Positions 26,685-34,788 of a stretch of 64,000 nt of DNA are shown piece by piece. Source of the DNA: Flectobacillus sp. BAB-3569. Its GTDB lineage: Bacteria; Bacteroidota; Bacteroidia; Cytophagales; Spirosomataceae. The stretch is taken from the NCBI RefSeq assembly GCF_002270355.1, contig NZ_NJFZ01000006.1, positions 1 to 64,000 of the forward strand, given 5' to 3'. Below the pieces are notes generated by a model. That model made no database searches. It saw only the letters and a list, made by a program, of their open reading frames with translations, and had not been told where the DNA came from. Each line of letters begins with the position of its first letter. Within the stretch, counting starts at the first letter, position 1. The position numbers were made by a program, and so were the translations under genes.

Positions 26685-27251
26685 TTGAAGTATATGAAAA
26701 AATGGTACTATATATGCATTTGGTTGGGACTTTGCTCGCTTTGTAGTTGCGAGATAAACGACTATGTAGAACCACAAGCATTGCCCGACGCGACACACGA
26801 GGGTTTACAAACTTTTGGTACTAAAATCAATGGAAGTTTGTGGGTACCTTTTCAAAAATATCGTTCTAATCCCAATATCAAGCCAGCTCCTGTGGTTTGG
26901 GGAAAATTACAACAACAGACTTTACGCATTGCCGTAACCAATCAGCAAACATTGGAGTCGATTAGCTTGATGATTAATGGGGTCAATGGAGTTGGTACAT
27001 ATCGTTTTATGAGTTTTTTCCCGAAAAATGCTTTGGAGTTTACTCCCTATGCTAGTTTGTATCAGCGTTGCGCCAACGGCGATTGTGCACAATATGTAGT
27101 TTGTAATACCTGCGAAAACAAAGTGAATATTACTTATTACGACACTACAAGAAAGATTTTTTCAGGAACATTTGAGGTAACATTCCAAAAAAAGGATAGC
27201 CCTTCAGAGAGAGTTACCCTTTCTGATGGTCGTTTTGATATAAGAGATTAA
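26685..27251 (+). CDS. Predicted lipoprotein (DUF6252-like)
   Basis: The 188-residue product begins with a lipoprotein signal (YICIWLGLCSLCSCEIND; acylated Cys in LCSC). The mature part contains TFGTKINGSLWVPFQKYRSN, resembling Bacteroidota lipoproteins that start with a conserved NG..W.P block, then beta-rich sequence with four Cys near CANGDCAQYVVCNTCENK. These Cys could form disulfides. A second ATG (MKKWYY) nine bases downstream is equally possible. Function unknown. Confidence 0.65.
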   Translation: MKYMKKWYYICIWLGLCSLCSCEINDYVEPQALPDATHEGLQTFGTKINGSLWVPFQKYRSNPNIKPAPVVWGKLQQQTLRIAVTNQQTLESISLMINGVNGVGTYRFMSFFPKNALEFTPYASLYQRCANGDCAQYVVCNTCENKVNITYYDTTRKIFSGTFEVTFQKKDSPSERVTLSDGRFDIRD

Positions 27252-27252
27252 G

Positions 27253-28131
27253 CTATTTTTTCATCTTTCTAAATCCCCAGTATCCTAACCCTCCTAATAT
27301 CAAAAGCATCCAGAATCTGGTAAAGAATAGGATTAGGTCTTGAAATAAATACCAGCCTTGATTTACGCTTTCGATTAAACTAACTCCAAAATTTGGTCTT
27401 TTAAACGCTTCACTTTCAAGATTAGCAAGCACTTCTCGGTGTACTTGTGCAGGCTGATAAATGTGTACATTGATGGTGCTGTAGGCAACTTGATCTTTTA
27501 AGGCAAGTGTTTCAATCTGACGTGTATCCGCTTGCGATTGTATATGATAGAGGCTTTCTGTCGCAGGAGCCGTATCTTTTAGATTTGTTCCCTTCTTGAT
27601 TTCTTGGTTATATTTCTTTTCAAAACTGCTAAATCGACTTTTCCTTACTTGACTCGCCAGTAATTCAAGACTAACATCATTAGCACCGATAGATTGACTT
27701 TCCATGAACAATACATAAGGTTGTAATGCTATCAAAGCATCATCAAAATATACTGTAGGTATGCGCAAGGTAATTTGATTGGAAAGTTCGAAGGTCTCAT
27801 TTCTCATCAAGGAATCTTGACTGATTGCTACATCTTGACTACTAATCACATTTGAACTCATGGTAGAGTTTGTCATAAAACCTCCCCATTTTTTGGTCAG
27901 TTCGGTAATATCATTGGTTGTTTTCTGAACATCTTTTACTCTAAAATTAAGCTGTGCTGTTCTCACAAATTGACGTTTGGCAGGCAAAGAAATGTCTCCT
28001 TCCATAGTAACCGAGGCAGAGTCTAAAGCCGCCGTTTCATACGATTCTGCTCCCGATTCTGATTTGTGCTCGGCACATGATACTAAGCCTATAGCAAGAC
28101 TTATGGTGCTAATAATGATGTACTTTTTCAT
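27253..28131 (-). CDS. DUF4349 domain lipoprotein
   Basis: From ATG at 28131 the 292-residue product has a lipoprotein signal (SLAIGLVSCAE). The DUF4349 core is shown by VRTAQLNFRVKDVQKTTNDI, WGGFMTNSTM, LRIPTVYFDDALIAL, and STINVHIYQPAQV. A C-terminal membrane helix (FWMLLILGGLGYWGFRKMKK) ends the protein. DUF4349 proteins are envelope proteins of unknown function. The first 14 codons of the longer frame (from 28173) do not fit the signal and were excluded. It is convergent with the 26685 gene with one base between stops. Confidence 0.85.
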   Translation of the reverse strand: MKKYIIISTISLAIGLVSCAEHKSESGAESYETAALDSASVTMEGDISLPAKRQFVRTAQLNFRVKDVQKTTNDITELTKKWGGFMTNSTMSSNVISSQDVAISQDSLMRNETFELSNQITLRIPTVYFDDALIALQPYVLFMESQSIGANDVSLELLASQVRKSRFSSFEKKYNQEIKKGTNLKDTAPATESLYHIQSQADTRQIETLALKDQVAYSTINVHIYQPAQVHREVLANLESEAFKRPNFGVSLIESVNQGWYLFQDLILFFTRFWMLLILGGLGYWGFRKMKK

Positions 28132-28289
28132 AGTTGTGGAAATGGTTGTTGGGAAAAGGTGAACAGGTATCAATATTTTAAAAACTTGATATATTCACTT
28201 AACGAGAAGGTAGATTCTATTATTTTGAATAATTAAAAAATAATTAAAAAAATATAAATTTTATTTTAATTATTGGGTTGGTTAGATTT

Positions 28290-28380
28290 AAGTTTTGTGT
28301 TTTAGGCACAAGGCAACAGGCACTAGGCAAAGAGTTGTACTTGCCTAATGCCTACTGCTTACAGCCTAAAGCACAAAATT
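28290..28380. repeat. Family B repeat unit (AGGCACAAGGC type)
   Basis: An inverted arrangement begins AAGTTTTGTG-TTTAGGC and ends GCCTAAAGCACAAAATT. Between are AGGC-spaced words (AGGCACAAGGCAACAGGCAC, then TAGGCAAAGAG) facing TTGCCTAATGCCTACTGC. The unit is non-coding. It lies in the 388-base gap between the divergent DUF4349 and carbonic anhydrase genes. Confidence 0.75.
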
Positions 28381-28519
28381 ATTTTCAATATTCCAAGACT
28401 TCCTGATTTTATCAAAGCCGAAATAGGAGAGTATTAGAGATATACCTTAACTTGCAAAGGAAAGTGTGAGAGGGAGATGTTTATTTCATTCAAAACTATT
28501 TTTACATAACAAAACAAAA

Positions 28520-29032
28520 ATGGCACTTATTAAACCAGTAAAAGGTGTTTCGCCAGTATGGGGCGAAAATTGTTGGATTGCAGAAAATGCAACGATTGTT
28601 GGAGATGTAAAAATGGGCGACAACTGTACGATTTGGTTCAATGCGGTAGTGAGAGGCGATGTCAATGCGATTGAAATTGGTCATAATACCAATATTCAGG
28701 ATGGGGCAGTGATACATTGTACTTATCAAAAAACAAAGACAATTATTGGCAATTATGTTTCGATAGCACATAATGCTGTAGTCCATGGTTGTGTAATCGA
28801 GGACCAAGTATTGATTGGTATGGGGGCAATTGTCATGGATGGCGCCGTCATAGAATCGGGTTCGATTATTGCCGCAGGTGCCATCGTTACACAAAACACT
28901 CGTGTTCCAGCAGGCTCTATTTATGCAGGAAATCCTGCCAAATTATTAAAAGAAGTATCACCAGCAGCGGCGGAGGTATTTATGCGCACGGCAAATAATT
29001 ACTTGATGTATGCCGAATGGTTTAAAGAGTAA
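28520..29032 (+). CDS. Gamma-class carbonic anhydrase-like protein
   Basis: From ATG at 28520 the 170-residue protein has a left-handed beta-helix built of hexapeptide repeats (IVGDVKMGDNCTIWFNAVVR, IEIGHNTNIQDGAVIHCTY, TIIGNYVSIAHNAVVHGCVI). The three zinc ligands are His66, His84 and His89. The family includes CamH/YrdA-type enzymes; activity cannot be proved from sequence. The upstream 18 codons of the longer frame (from 28466) are non-homologous. A family B repeat and a short gap separate it from the HIT gene downstream. Confidence 0.88.
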   Translation: MALIKPVKGVSPVWGENCWIAENATIVGDVKMGDNCTIWFNAVVRGDVNAIEIGHNTNIQDGAVIHCTYQKTKTIIGNYVSIAHNAVVHGCVIEDQVLIGMGAIVMDGAVIESGSIIAAGAIVTQNTRVPAGSIYAGNPAKLLKEVSPAAAEVFMRTANNYLMYAEWFKE

Positions 29033-29103
29033 AAAAGTTTACTCATCCTGATATAATGAGGATAGGTAGATTGAAAACAGATATGAAGTCGTGTAAAACT
29101 AGA

Positions 29104-29220
29104 TTTGAATTTTTTGTTTTAGGCACAAGGCAAAGAGTGTTAAATGTTTTTTAGTAACGATAGCTATGTATTTGCCGAATGCCCAAAGCTGAAAGCCGTA
29201 AGCTCAAAAAATAAATTTCA
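29104..29220. repeat. Family B repeat unit
   Basis: TTGTTTTAGGCACAAGGCAA then AGAGTGTTAAATG opens the unit, and GCCGAATGCCCAAAGCTGAA, AGCCGTAAGCTCAAAAA closes it. The middle holds TTAGTAAC-like sequence shared with 44090-44192. Outer arms are imperfect inverted repeats. It separates the carbonic anhydrase and HIT genes, both on the plus strand. Confidence 0.7.
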
Positions 29221-29276
29221 TTTTGCGTGCTAACTTATTATTCCCTGATTCCTAATAACTAAGAACAATTATAGAA

Positions 29277-29672
29277 ATGGCAACTATTTTCACAAAGATT
29301 ATTAATGGCGAGATTCCTTGCCACAAAATTGCGGAAGACGAAAACTATCTAGCATTTTTGGATATCATGCCTTTGGCAGAAGGACATACTCTAGTAATTC
29401 CGAAAAGAGAAATTGATTATATTTTCGATATTGAAGACGAACTATTGTCAGGTTTGATGCTATTTGCCAAAAAAATCGCACCAGCTCTATCTCAAGCATG
29501 TCCAAGTAGACGTATTGGCGTGTCGGTAATTGGTTTGGAAGTACCTCATGCTCACGTGCATTTGATTCCTTTGAATACGATGAATGATATTAACTTCACT
29601 CGTGAAAAGCTCAAGCCAACACAAGAAGAATTAACAGCTACGGCAGAAAGAATAAAATCATTTTTGAAATAG
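29277..29672 (+). CDS. HIT family nucleotide-binding protein
   Basis: The 131-residue protein has the histidine triad EVPHAHVHLIPL (His91, His93, His95), preceded by IFTKIINGEIPCHKIAEDEN and LVIPKREIDY, the Hint/PKCI-like opening. Such proteins hydrolyse nucleoside phosphoramidates or AMP-lysine. It is a single-gene unit and is convergent with gpsA, with a family C repeat between. Confidence 0.93.
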   Translation: MATIFTKIINGEIPCHKIAEDENYLAFLDIMPLAEGHTLVIPKREIDYIFDIEDELLSGLMLFAKKIAPALSQACPSRRIGVSVIGLEVPHAHVHLIPLNTMNDINFTREKLKPTQEELTATAERIKSFLK

Positions 29673-29784
29673 CACTTTGCTTTCTTGCCTTTGTTGGAAT
29701 TATTTCCAACAACTTGGCGTCAGCAACATTCCAGCTTAATACTGTCCTGTAAACTTGGCTAGTTGGATAAAACTCAAACTATTG

Positions 29785-29832
29785 CATAAAAAAGCGGTCG
29801 AAAAATGTTTTCCGACCGCTTTTTTTGATGCT
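29785..29832. terminator. Family C hairpin, bidirectional terminator
   Basis: GCATAAAAAAGCGGTCG pairs with CGACCGCTTTTTTTGATGC around an A/T-rich loop. A-run and T-run flank the GC core, so it can stop transcription from both the HIT gene and gpsA, which converge here. Confidence 0.85.
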
Positions 29833-29853
29833 AGTGTGCGAGATATGATTTGG

Positions 29854-29881
29854 TTTAAGACGTAAAGTATTACGTCTCTAC
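29854..29881. repeat. Family C palindrome (GTAGAGACG type)
   Basis: TTTAAGACGTAA and TTACGTCTCTAC are inverted, forming the second module of family C seen also at 34522, 34696 and 62815. The following text AATCACTCAACCACTCAATC recurs near 34742. Confidence 0.7.
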
Positions 29882-29946
29882 ATCAAGAATATAAATCTTT
29901 AAAAAATCACTCAACCACTCAATCACAAATCACTCAATTTAAGAAT

Positions 29947-30972
29947 CTACTTCAAGAATGTTCTCAAAGTCATAATCTCGTTGGCAGGGACAGCTTTTTC
30001 GTATAAAATATTGTAAACGGCATCGATAATTGGCATCGATACATCGTATTGTTTGTTGACTTGATGAATACTTTTTACTGCATAATAGCCTTCAGCTACC
30101 ATGTTCATTTCAATTTGCGCTGATTTGACAGAATAGCCACGTCCAATCATATTACCGAAAGTACGGTTACGTGAAAATTGCGAGTAGGCAGTTACTAGCA
30201 AGTCACCCAAATACCCAGAGCTATGAAGGTCACGGTAAGGGTCAGGGTAAACTATATCTAGGAAACGTTTGATTTCTTGCATCGCATTAGATACCATTAC
30301 TGCTTGGAAGTTATCGCCGTAGCCTAGTCCGTGGGTAATACCACAAGCCATGGCAATAATATTTTTGATAACAGCACAGTATTCTACACCATACAAATCA
30401 CCAATAGGATTGGCCTGAATGTAGCGACAACTCATAAGGTTGGCATAATCCTGCGCCACATGAAGGTTGGGAGATGCAATCGTCAAATAAGATTGTTTTT
30501 CGAGGGCAACCTCTTCGGCGTGACAAGGGCCCGCAATCGCCGCAAGCATATTTTGAGGAACTCCAAATACCTTTTCCATCCAGTCTGTAACCAACATATT
30601 TTCCTCAGGAATCATCCCTTTGATGGCAGAAACAATCTTTTTACCAGCAAAGTGATTACGGTTAAGGTTTTTGAGTGCATCAGGAATAAATGCCGCAGGT
30701 ACAGCCAAAATGACGTATTCTACACCATTAAGGGCATCATGCATCTTGTGATATGCACGCACCTTACGAGGATTCAACGGAGCATCGGTTAGGTAACTAG
30801 GATTATGATTGTATTTTTTGATAAAATCCACATCCGATTTGCGACGCAACCACCACTTGATTTTAACGTTGTTTTCCGACAAAATCTTAATAATTGCTGT
30901 AGCCCAACTGCCACCACCCAATACTGCGATTTGAGTAGGCAAATTTTTCTTAAAAGCTGGAATTTCTGTCAT
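29947..30972 (-). CDS. gpsA: Glycerol-3-phosphate dehydrogenase [NAD(P)+]
   Basis: From ATG at 30972 the 341-residue enzyme starts MTEIPAFKKN, with the Rossmann motif AVLGGGSWATAI (residues 17-28). Further motifs are VILAVPAAFIPDAL, SAIKGM, AIAGPCHAEEVA and YGVEYCAVIKNIIAMACGIT with the catalytic Lys. It reduces dihydroxyacetone phosphate to glycerol-3-phosphate for phospholipid synthesis. The extra 32 codons of the longer frame lack homology. A TAACTTTA -7-like element ends five bases before the start codon, implying a very short leader. Confidence 0.94.
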   Translation of the reverse strand: MTEIPAFKKNLPTQIAVLGGGSWATAIIKILSENNVKIKWWLRRKSDVDFIKKYNHNPSYLTDAPLNPRKVRAYHKMHDALNGVEYVILAVPAAFIPDALKNLNRNHFAGKKIVSAIKGMIPEENMLVTDWMEKVFGVPQNMLAAIAGPCHAEEVALEKQSYLTIASPNLHVAQDYANLMSCRYIQANPIGDLYGVEYCAVIKNIIAMACGITHGLGYGDNFQAVMVSNAMQEIKRFLDIVYPDPYRDLHSSGYLGDLLVTAYSQFSRNRTFGNMIGRGYSVKSAQIEMNMVAEGYYAVKSIHQVNKQYDVSMPIIDAVYNILYEKAVPANEIMTLRTFLK

Positions 30973-30977
30973 GGGAG

Positions 30978-30985
30978 TAAAGTTA
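30978..30985 (-). promoter_or_regulatory. Candidate -7 element of gpsA
   Basis: On the minus strand TAACTTTA lies five bases upstream of the gpsA ATG. It matches seven of eight positions of TAnnTTTG. If used, the mRNA would be almost leaderless. Confidence 0.35.
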
Positions 30986-31104
30986 CATACTTCTGGGAAT
31001 TTTGGAGTTATGTGATTCCGAGGTTTTTTTGCTAATTTGTTATGCGTATTGGCAAATGTACCTGCCACACCACATTTATCTCAACAATAAACGCTTCATC
31101 TTAC

Positions 31105-33465
31105 ATGAAAAAAATCTATTTCTTCATTTTTGCTTACCTCTGTTGTTCGATGACTTTTGCCCAAAAACTAAGCATCGAAAGTATCATGCAAGACCCCAAG
31201 AATAGTATCGGAAGTTTACCTTCTAATATTTTCTGGTCGGAAGATAACAAAACTATTTATTTTAACTGGAATCCTGATAAAAATAAGGCCGACTCTCTTT
31301 ATGGTTTATTAGTTTCTGACAAAAAAATCTTCAAAGTATCGCCTAGTGTACGTCGTGGATTGCCTTCTGCTTTTGGCGTGTATAGCAAAGACCGTTCTAA
31401 GAAAGTATTTACTCGTAACGGAGATATTTTTTTGATGGATACCCAAACACAAGCAGTACGCCAGATTACCAATACTTTGGAATATGAATCTGATGCGGAG
31501 TTTTCGGGAAAAGAGGATAAAATTATTTTTACAAAAGCCAATAACCTGTTTAGTTTCAATCTTTCCAATGGCGAATTGGTTCAGCTAAGTAATTTTATTG
31601 CAGGTGCAAAAAGACCAGAAGCTAAACAAAGCGAACAAGATAAATGGTTGAAACAAGATCAATTATCAATGTTTGAAATTTTGAAAGAACGTGCGGATAA
31701 AAAGAAAGAAGGCGAAAAAATTAGTAAAGCCGATTCTCCAAAACGTCCCAAAGAATTTTACCTAGACGAAAAGCGTGTCGACAACCTCGTGTTGAGCCCA
31801 GATGGCAACTATATTACTTTTCGCTTAGTAAAAGCTGCTACAGGAAGCAAGTCTACGATTGTGCCAAATTATGTTACAGAGTCAGGCTTTACGGAAGATA
31901 TCCCTGCTCGTACCAAAGTGGGTGCACCAGCAGCGAGCTATGAGTATTTTGTGTATCAAATTGCAAAGGACACAATTGTCTCTATCCCAACCAAAGGTAT
32001 CGAAGGAATTTATGACCAACCTGCCTATTTGAAAGACTATGCAGTAAAAAAAGACACCACTAAAGCTAAAAAGCCTGAAGCAAGAATGGTGCTCATGAGC
32101 GGTCCAGTATGGTCTGAAGATAGTAAATATGCAGTTATGGTAGCTCGTAGTACTGATAATAAAGACCGTTGGATTTTGAAGTTTGACCCTATTACCCTCA
32201 AACTCGAAACTATCGATCGCCAACATGACGAAGCATGGATTGGTGGACCTAATATCGGTTTTGGTACAGGAAGCATAGGTTTTTTAGCTGATCAAAAAAC
32301 TTTGTATTTTCAGTCAGAAGCTGATGGCTACTCGCATATTTATACTGTGGATTTGTCAAATAATCAAAAGAAACAATTGACAAAAGGAAAGTTTGAAGTT
32401 CAAAGTTTACAACTCTCAAAAGACAAAAACTTCTTTTATATCACCACGAACGAAGTACACCCAGGCGAACAGCATTTTTACAAAATGTCAGTTACTGGCG
32501 GTGAGCGTACTCGCTTGACCAAACTAGCGGGTTCTAATCAAGTAGTATTGTCACCAGATGAAACCAAGTTAGCTTATTTGCATTCTGAAAGTACCAAACC
32601 ATGGGAATTGTATTTGCAAGACAATTCACCGACAGCCCCTGCAATGCAATTGACTCAATCAACCAGCGAACATTTTAAGGCATACAAATGGCGTGATCCA
32701 CAAGTGTTGACCATCAAAGCCAGAGACGGTGAGGATATTTATGCTCGTTATTATGAAGGAAAAGGTGCAAAGGGTAAAAAGCCAGCGGTAATTTTTGTAC
32801 ATGGGGCAGGATATTTGCAAAATGCACATAAATGGTGGAGTCAATATTTCAGAGAATATATGTTCCATAATTTCTTGGTAGACAATGGCTATGATGTATT
32901 AGATATTGATTACCGTGGTTCGGCAGGCTATGGTCGTGATTGGCGTACAGGAATTTACCGTTTTATGGGAGGAAAAGACCTTACCGACCACGTAGATGCT
33001 GCTAAATGGCTGGTAGAAAAACATGGAGTAGATGCTAAGAAAATCGGTATTTATGGTGGTTCGTATGGTGGATTTATGACCTTGATGGCTTTGTTTACTT
33101 CTCCAGATACGTTCAAGGCTGGCGCTGCTTTACGTCCTGTAACTGATTGGGCTGCTTATAACCACCCTTACACGGCTAATATTTTGAATGAACCACAAAA
33201 AGATTCAATTGCTTATCGCCGTAGCTCGCCAATTTATCATGCAGCAGGTTTGAAAAATCGCTTATTGATTTGCCATGGTATGGTCGATGTAAACGTTCAC
33301 TTCCAAGATGTTGTTCGTCTTTCACAAAGACTAATTGAGTTGAAAAAAGAAAATTGGGAGTTAGCAGCCTATCCAATGGAAGATCACGGTTTTGTAGAAC
33401 CAACCTCATGGATGGACGAATACAAGCGTATTTTTAAACTTTTTGAAGAAGAGTTGAAAAAGTAA
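31105..33465 (+). CDS. Secreted prolyl oligopeptidase family (S9) peptidase
   Basis: From ATG at 31105 the 786-residue protein has a signal peptide (MKKIYFFIFAYLCCSMTFAQ). An N-terminal beta-propeller (about residues 30-520, with WSEDNKTIYF, LSPDGNYITF, LSPDETKLAY blades) precedes the alpha/beta hydrolase domain. The triad is Ser653 in IYGGSYGGFMTL, Asp728 in HGMVDVNVHFQD and His761 in EDHGF. It resembles DPP IV-like exopeptidases of Bacteroidota that clip dipeptides in the periplasm. The 21 codons upstream in the longer frame (31042) overlap the gpsA leader and were excluded. Confidence 0.93.
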   Translation: MKKIYFFIFAYLCCSMTFAQKLSIESIMQDPKNSIGSLPSNIFWSEDNKTIYFNWNPDKNKADSLYGLLVSDKKIFKVSPSVRRGLPSAFGVYSKDRSKKVFTRNGDIFLMDTQTQAVRQITNTLEYESDAEFSGKEDKIIFTKANNLFSFNLSNGELVQLSNFIAGAKRPEAKQSEQDKWLKQDQLSMFEILKERADKKKEGEKISKADSPKRPKEFYLDEKRVDNLVLSPDGNYITFRLVKAATGSKSTIVPNYVTESGFTEDIPARTKVGAPAASYEYFVYQIAKDTIVSIPTKGIEGIYDQPAYLKDYAVKKDTTKAKKPEARMVLMSGPVWSEDSKYAVMVARSTDNKDRWILKFDPITLKLETIDRQHDEAWIGGPNIGFGTGSIGFLADQKTLYFQSEADGYSHIYTVDLSNNQKKQLTKGKFEVQSLQLSKDKNFFYITTNEVHPGEQHFYKMSVTGGERTRLTKLAGSNQVVLSPDETKLAYLHSESTKPWELYLQDNSPTAPAMQLTQSTSEHFKAYKWRDPQVLTIKARDGEDIYARYYEGKGAKGKKPAVIFVHGAGYLQNAHKWWSQYFREYMFHNFLVDNGYDVLDIDYRGSAGYGRDWRTGIYRFMGGKDLTDHVDAAKWLVEKHGVDAKKIGIYGGSYGGFMTLMALFTSPDTFKAGAALRPVTDWAAYNHPYTANILNEPQKDSIAYRRSSPIYHAAGLKNRLLICHGMVDVNVHFQDVVRLSQRLIELKKENWELAAYPMEDHGFVEPTSWMDEYKRIFKLFEEELKK

Positions 33466-33477
33466 TATTTATAAAAG

Positions 33478-33540
33478 GGAACAGGCAACAGGCACTAGGC
33501 ACAGAGTGTTAAAATGTTTTTAACAAAGTTACTATTTCAA
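33478..33540. repeat. Family B repeat fragment
   Basis: GGGAACAGGCAACAGGCACT, AGGCACAGAGTGTTAAAATG and TTTTTAAC match the left part of other family B units (for example 43808). The closing half is not recognisable. Confidence 0.65.
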
Positions 33541-33666
33541 GACTTAGTCTTGGACTCATTTTTTAACAGTTTTAAACTGTTTTTAAACATTCATTGAAAA
33601 AGTCTAAATACCTTTTCTCTTTTTGTCCAGTAATCAGAAAACTTAATTAATTGAAGGTGTAAAATA

Positions 33667-33724
33667 TTGATAATTAAAATTTTACATTCAAAATTTACAA
33701 CTCATAATTCAGCATTCATACTTA
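33667..33724 (-). repeat. Family A2 repeat (TGAATTATGAGTTG type)
   Basis: The reverse complement of these 58 bases matches 43950-44007 at 54 of 58 positions. It contains GCTGAATTATGAGTTGT and ATGTAAAATTTTAATTATCA. It stands just before the DNA alkylation repair gene. Confidence 0.8.
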
Positions 33725-33749
33725 TCCTTGACACAATCTTAATTTAATC

Positions 33750-34445
33750 ATGTTGGTACTTGAGAAATTAGCTGCTTTACAAAACCCTGAAAGGGCAAAA
33801 TTGATGGCTCGTTATTTTAAAACGGGTAAAGGTCAATATGCCGAAGGGGACACTTTCTGGGGATTATCGAATCCTCAGGTTAGGAGTGTAGTAAAGGAGT
33901 TTTACAAACAAGTATCTATTGAGGAGGTTACGACGCTGGTTGAGCATTCGACACACGAAGTCCGTGCCTGTGGCTTACTGATGTGGGTAGAACAATTCAA
34001 GAAAGGTTCAACGATACAGCGTGCTCGTATCGTTGAACTTTATCTGAGTCATTTGGACTATATCAACAATTGGGATTTGGTCGACCTTACGGCACATTTT
34101 ATTCTAGGGCCTTGGTTGCTCGACAAAGACCGTGATATTTTGTACGAATTAGCGCAACGCAATCATTTGTGGTCACAACGAGTGGCTATTATTACTTGCC
34201 TTGCTTTTATTCGAAAAGGGCAATTTGCCGATGCTCTTAGCCTGTGTGAAGGTTTTCTGACACATCGTCATGACCTTATTCACAAAGCAACAGGATGGAT
34301 GCTCCGAGAAATAGGCAAGCGAGATGAGTTGGTCTTAAAAGAATTTTTGGATGAACACGTTTTAGCGATGCCTCGCACCATGTTGCGCTATGCTATCGAA
34401 AAGCTACCTCCAGCCGAGCGAAAAGCCTATCTTCTTGCCAAATAA
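33750..34445 (+). CDS. DNA alkylation repair protein, AlkD family
   Basis: The 231-residue helical HEAT-like repeat protein contains RYFKTGKGQYAEGDTFWGLS and NPQVRSVVKEFYKQ (about residues 21-54), VRACGLLMWVEQF, YINNWDLVDLTAHFILGPWL (about 108-127) and RVAIITCLAF. These are the hallmarks of AlkC/AlkD-like DNA glycosylases that remove alkylated bases without base flipping; WDLVD carries the catalytic Asp of AlkD. It is a single-gene unit convergent with the porin gene, with family C repeats between. Confidence 0.9.
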   Translation: MLVLEKLAALQNPERAKLMARYFKTGKGQYAEGDTFWGLSNPQVRSVVKEFYKQVSIEEVTTLVEHSTHEVRACGLLMWVEQFKKGSTIQRARIVELYLSHLDYINNWDLVDLTAHFILGPWLLDKDRDILYELAQRNHLWSQRVAIITCLAFIRKGQFADALSLCEGFLTHRHDLIHKATGWMLREIGKRDELVLKEFLDEHVLAMPRTMLRYAIEKLPPAERKAYLLAK

Positions 34446-34472
34446 TAGCGAATAGGTAGCTTGGTTTATAAA

Positions 34473-34751
34473 CATGACTCATCCCGAATTTAGTGATTAT
34501 GTTAAAATTTGTATTCTCGCCGTAGAGACGCAATGATTGCGTCTAATGTTGAGGGAAAATCTAGCATAGTATCATCAAAAAAGCGGTCGAAAAATATTTT
34601 TCGACCGCTTTTTTGATAAAAACGTGGAGAATAATCCCTATCCTAAAAATTCAGGATGACTCATGTTTGATACTTTATTTCAGAATGATACCCCTTTAGA
34701 CGCAATGCATTGCGTCTCTACAGATGGAATACAAATTTTAGAATAATCACT
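34473..34751. repeat. Family C composite element with nested inverted repeats
   Basis: The centre is a perfect 44-bp palindrome (34574-34617; arms contain AAAAAAGCGGTCGAAAAA). Around it, 34492-34546 and 34696-34751 are inverted copies of one another, 49 of 56 positions matching, each with GTAGAGACGCAAT-ATTGCGTCTAA, itself a palindrome. A further inverted pair CATGA-TCATCC-GAATTT lies at 34473-34491 and 34647-34665. The element fills most of the gap between the convergent alkylation repair and porin genes. Confidence 0.85.
34574..34617. terminator. Perfect 44-bp palindromic terminator (family C)
   Basis: Each 21-base arm is ATC, six A, GCGGTCG, five A, and the centre is TA. Because it is fully symmetric with flanking A and T runs, it should terminate both convergent transcripts. 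Confidence 0.85.
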
Positions 34752-34788
34752 CATGCACTCAATCATCACTCACTAAATACTCCGACTG

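Noticed and set aside
30331-30792. 153-residue plus-strand open frame
   Set aside because: It is antisense to gpsA; gpsA has full family support and this frame has none.
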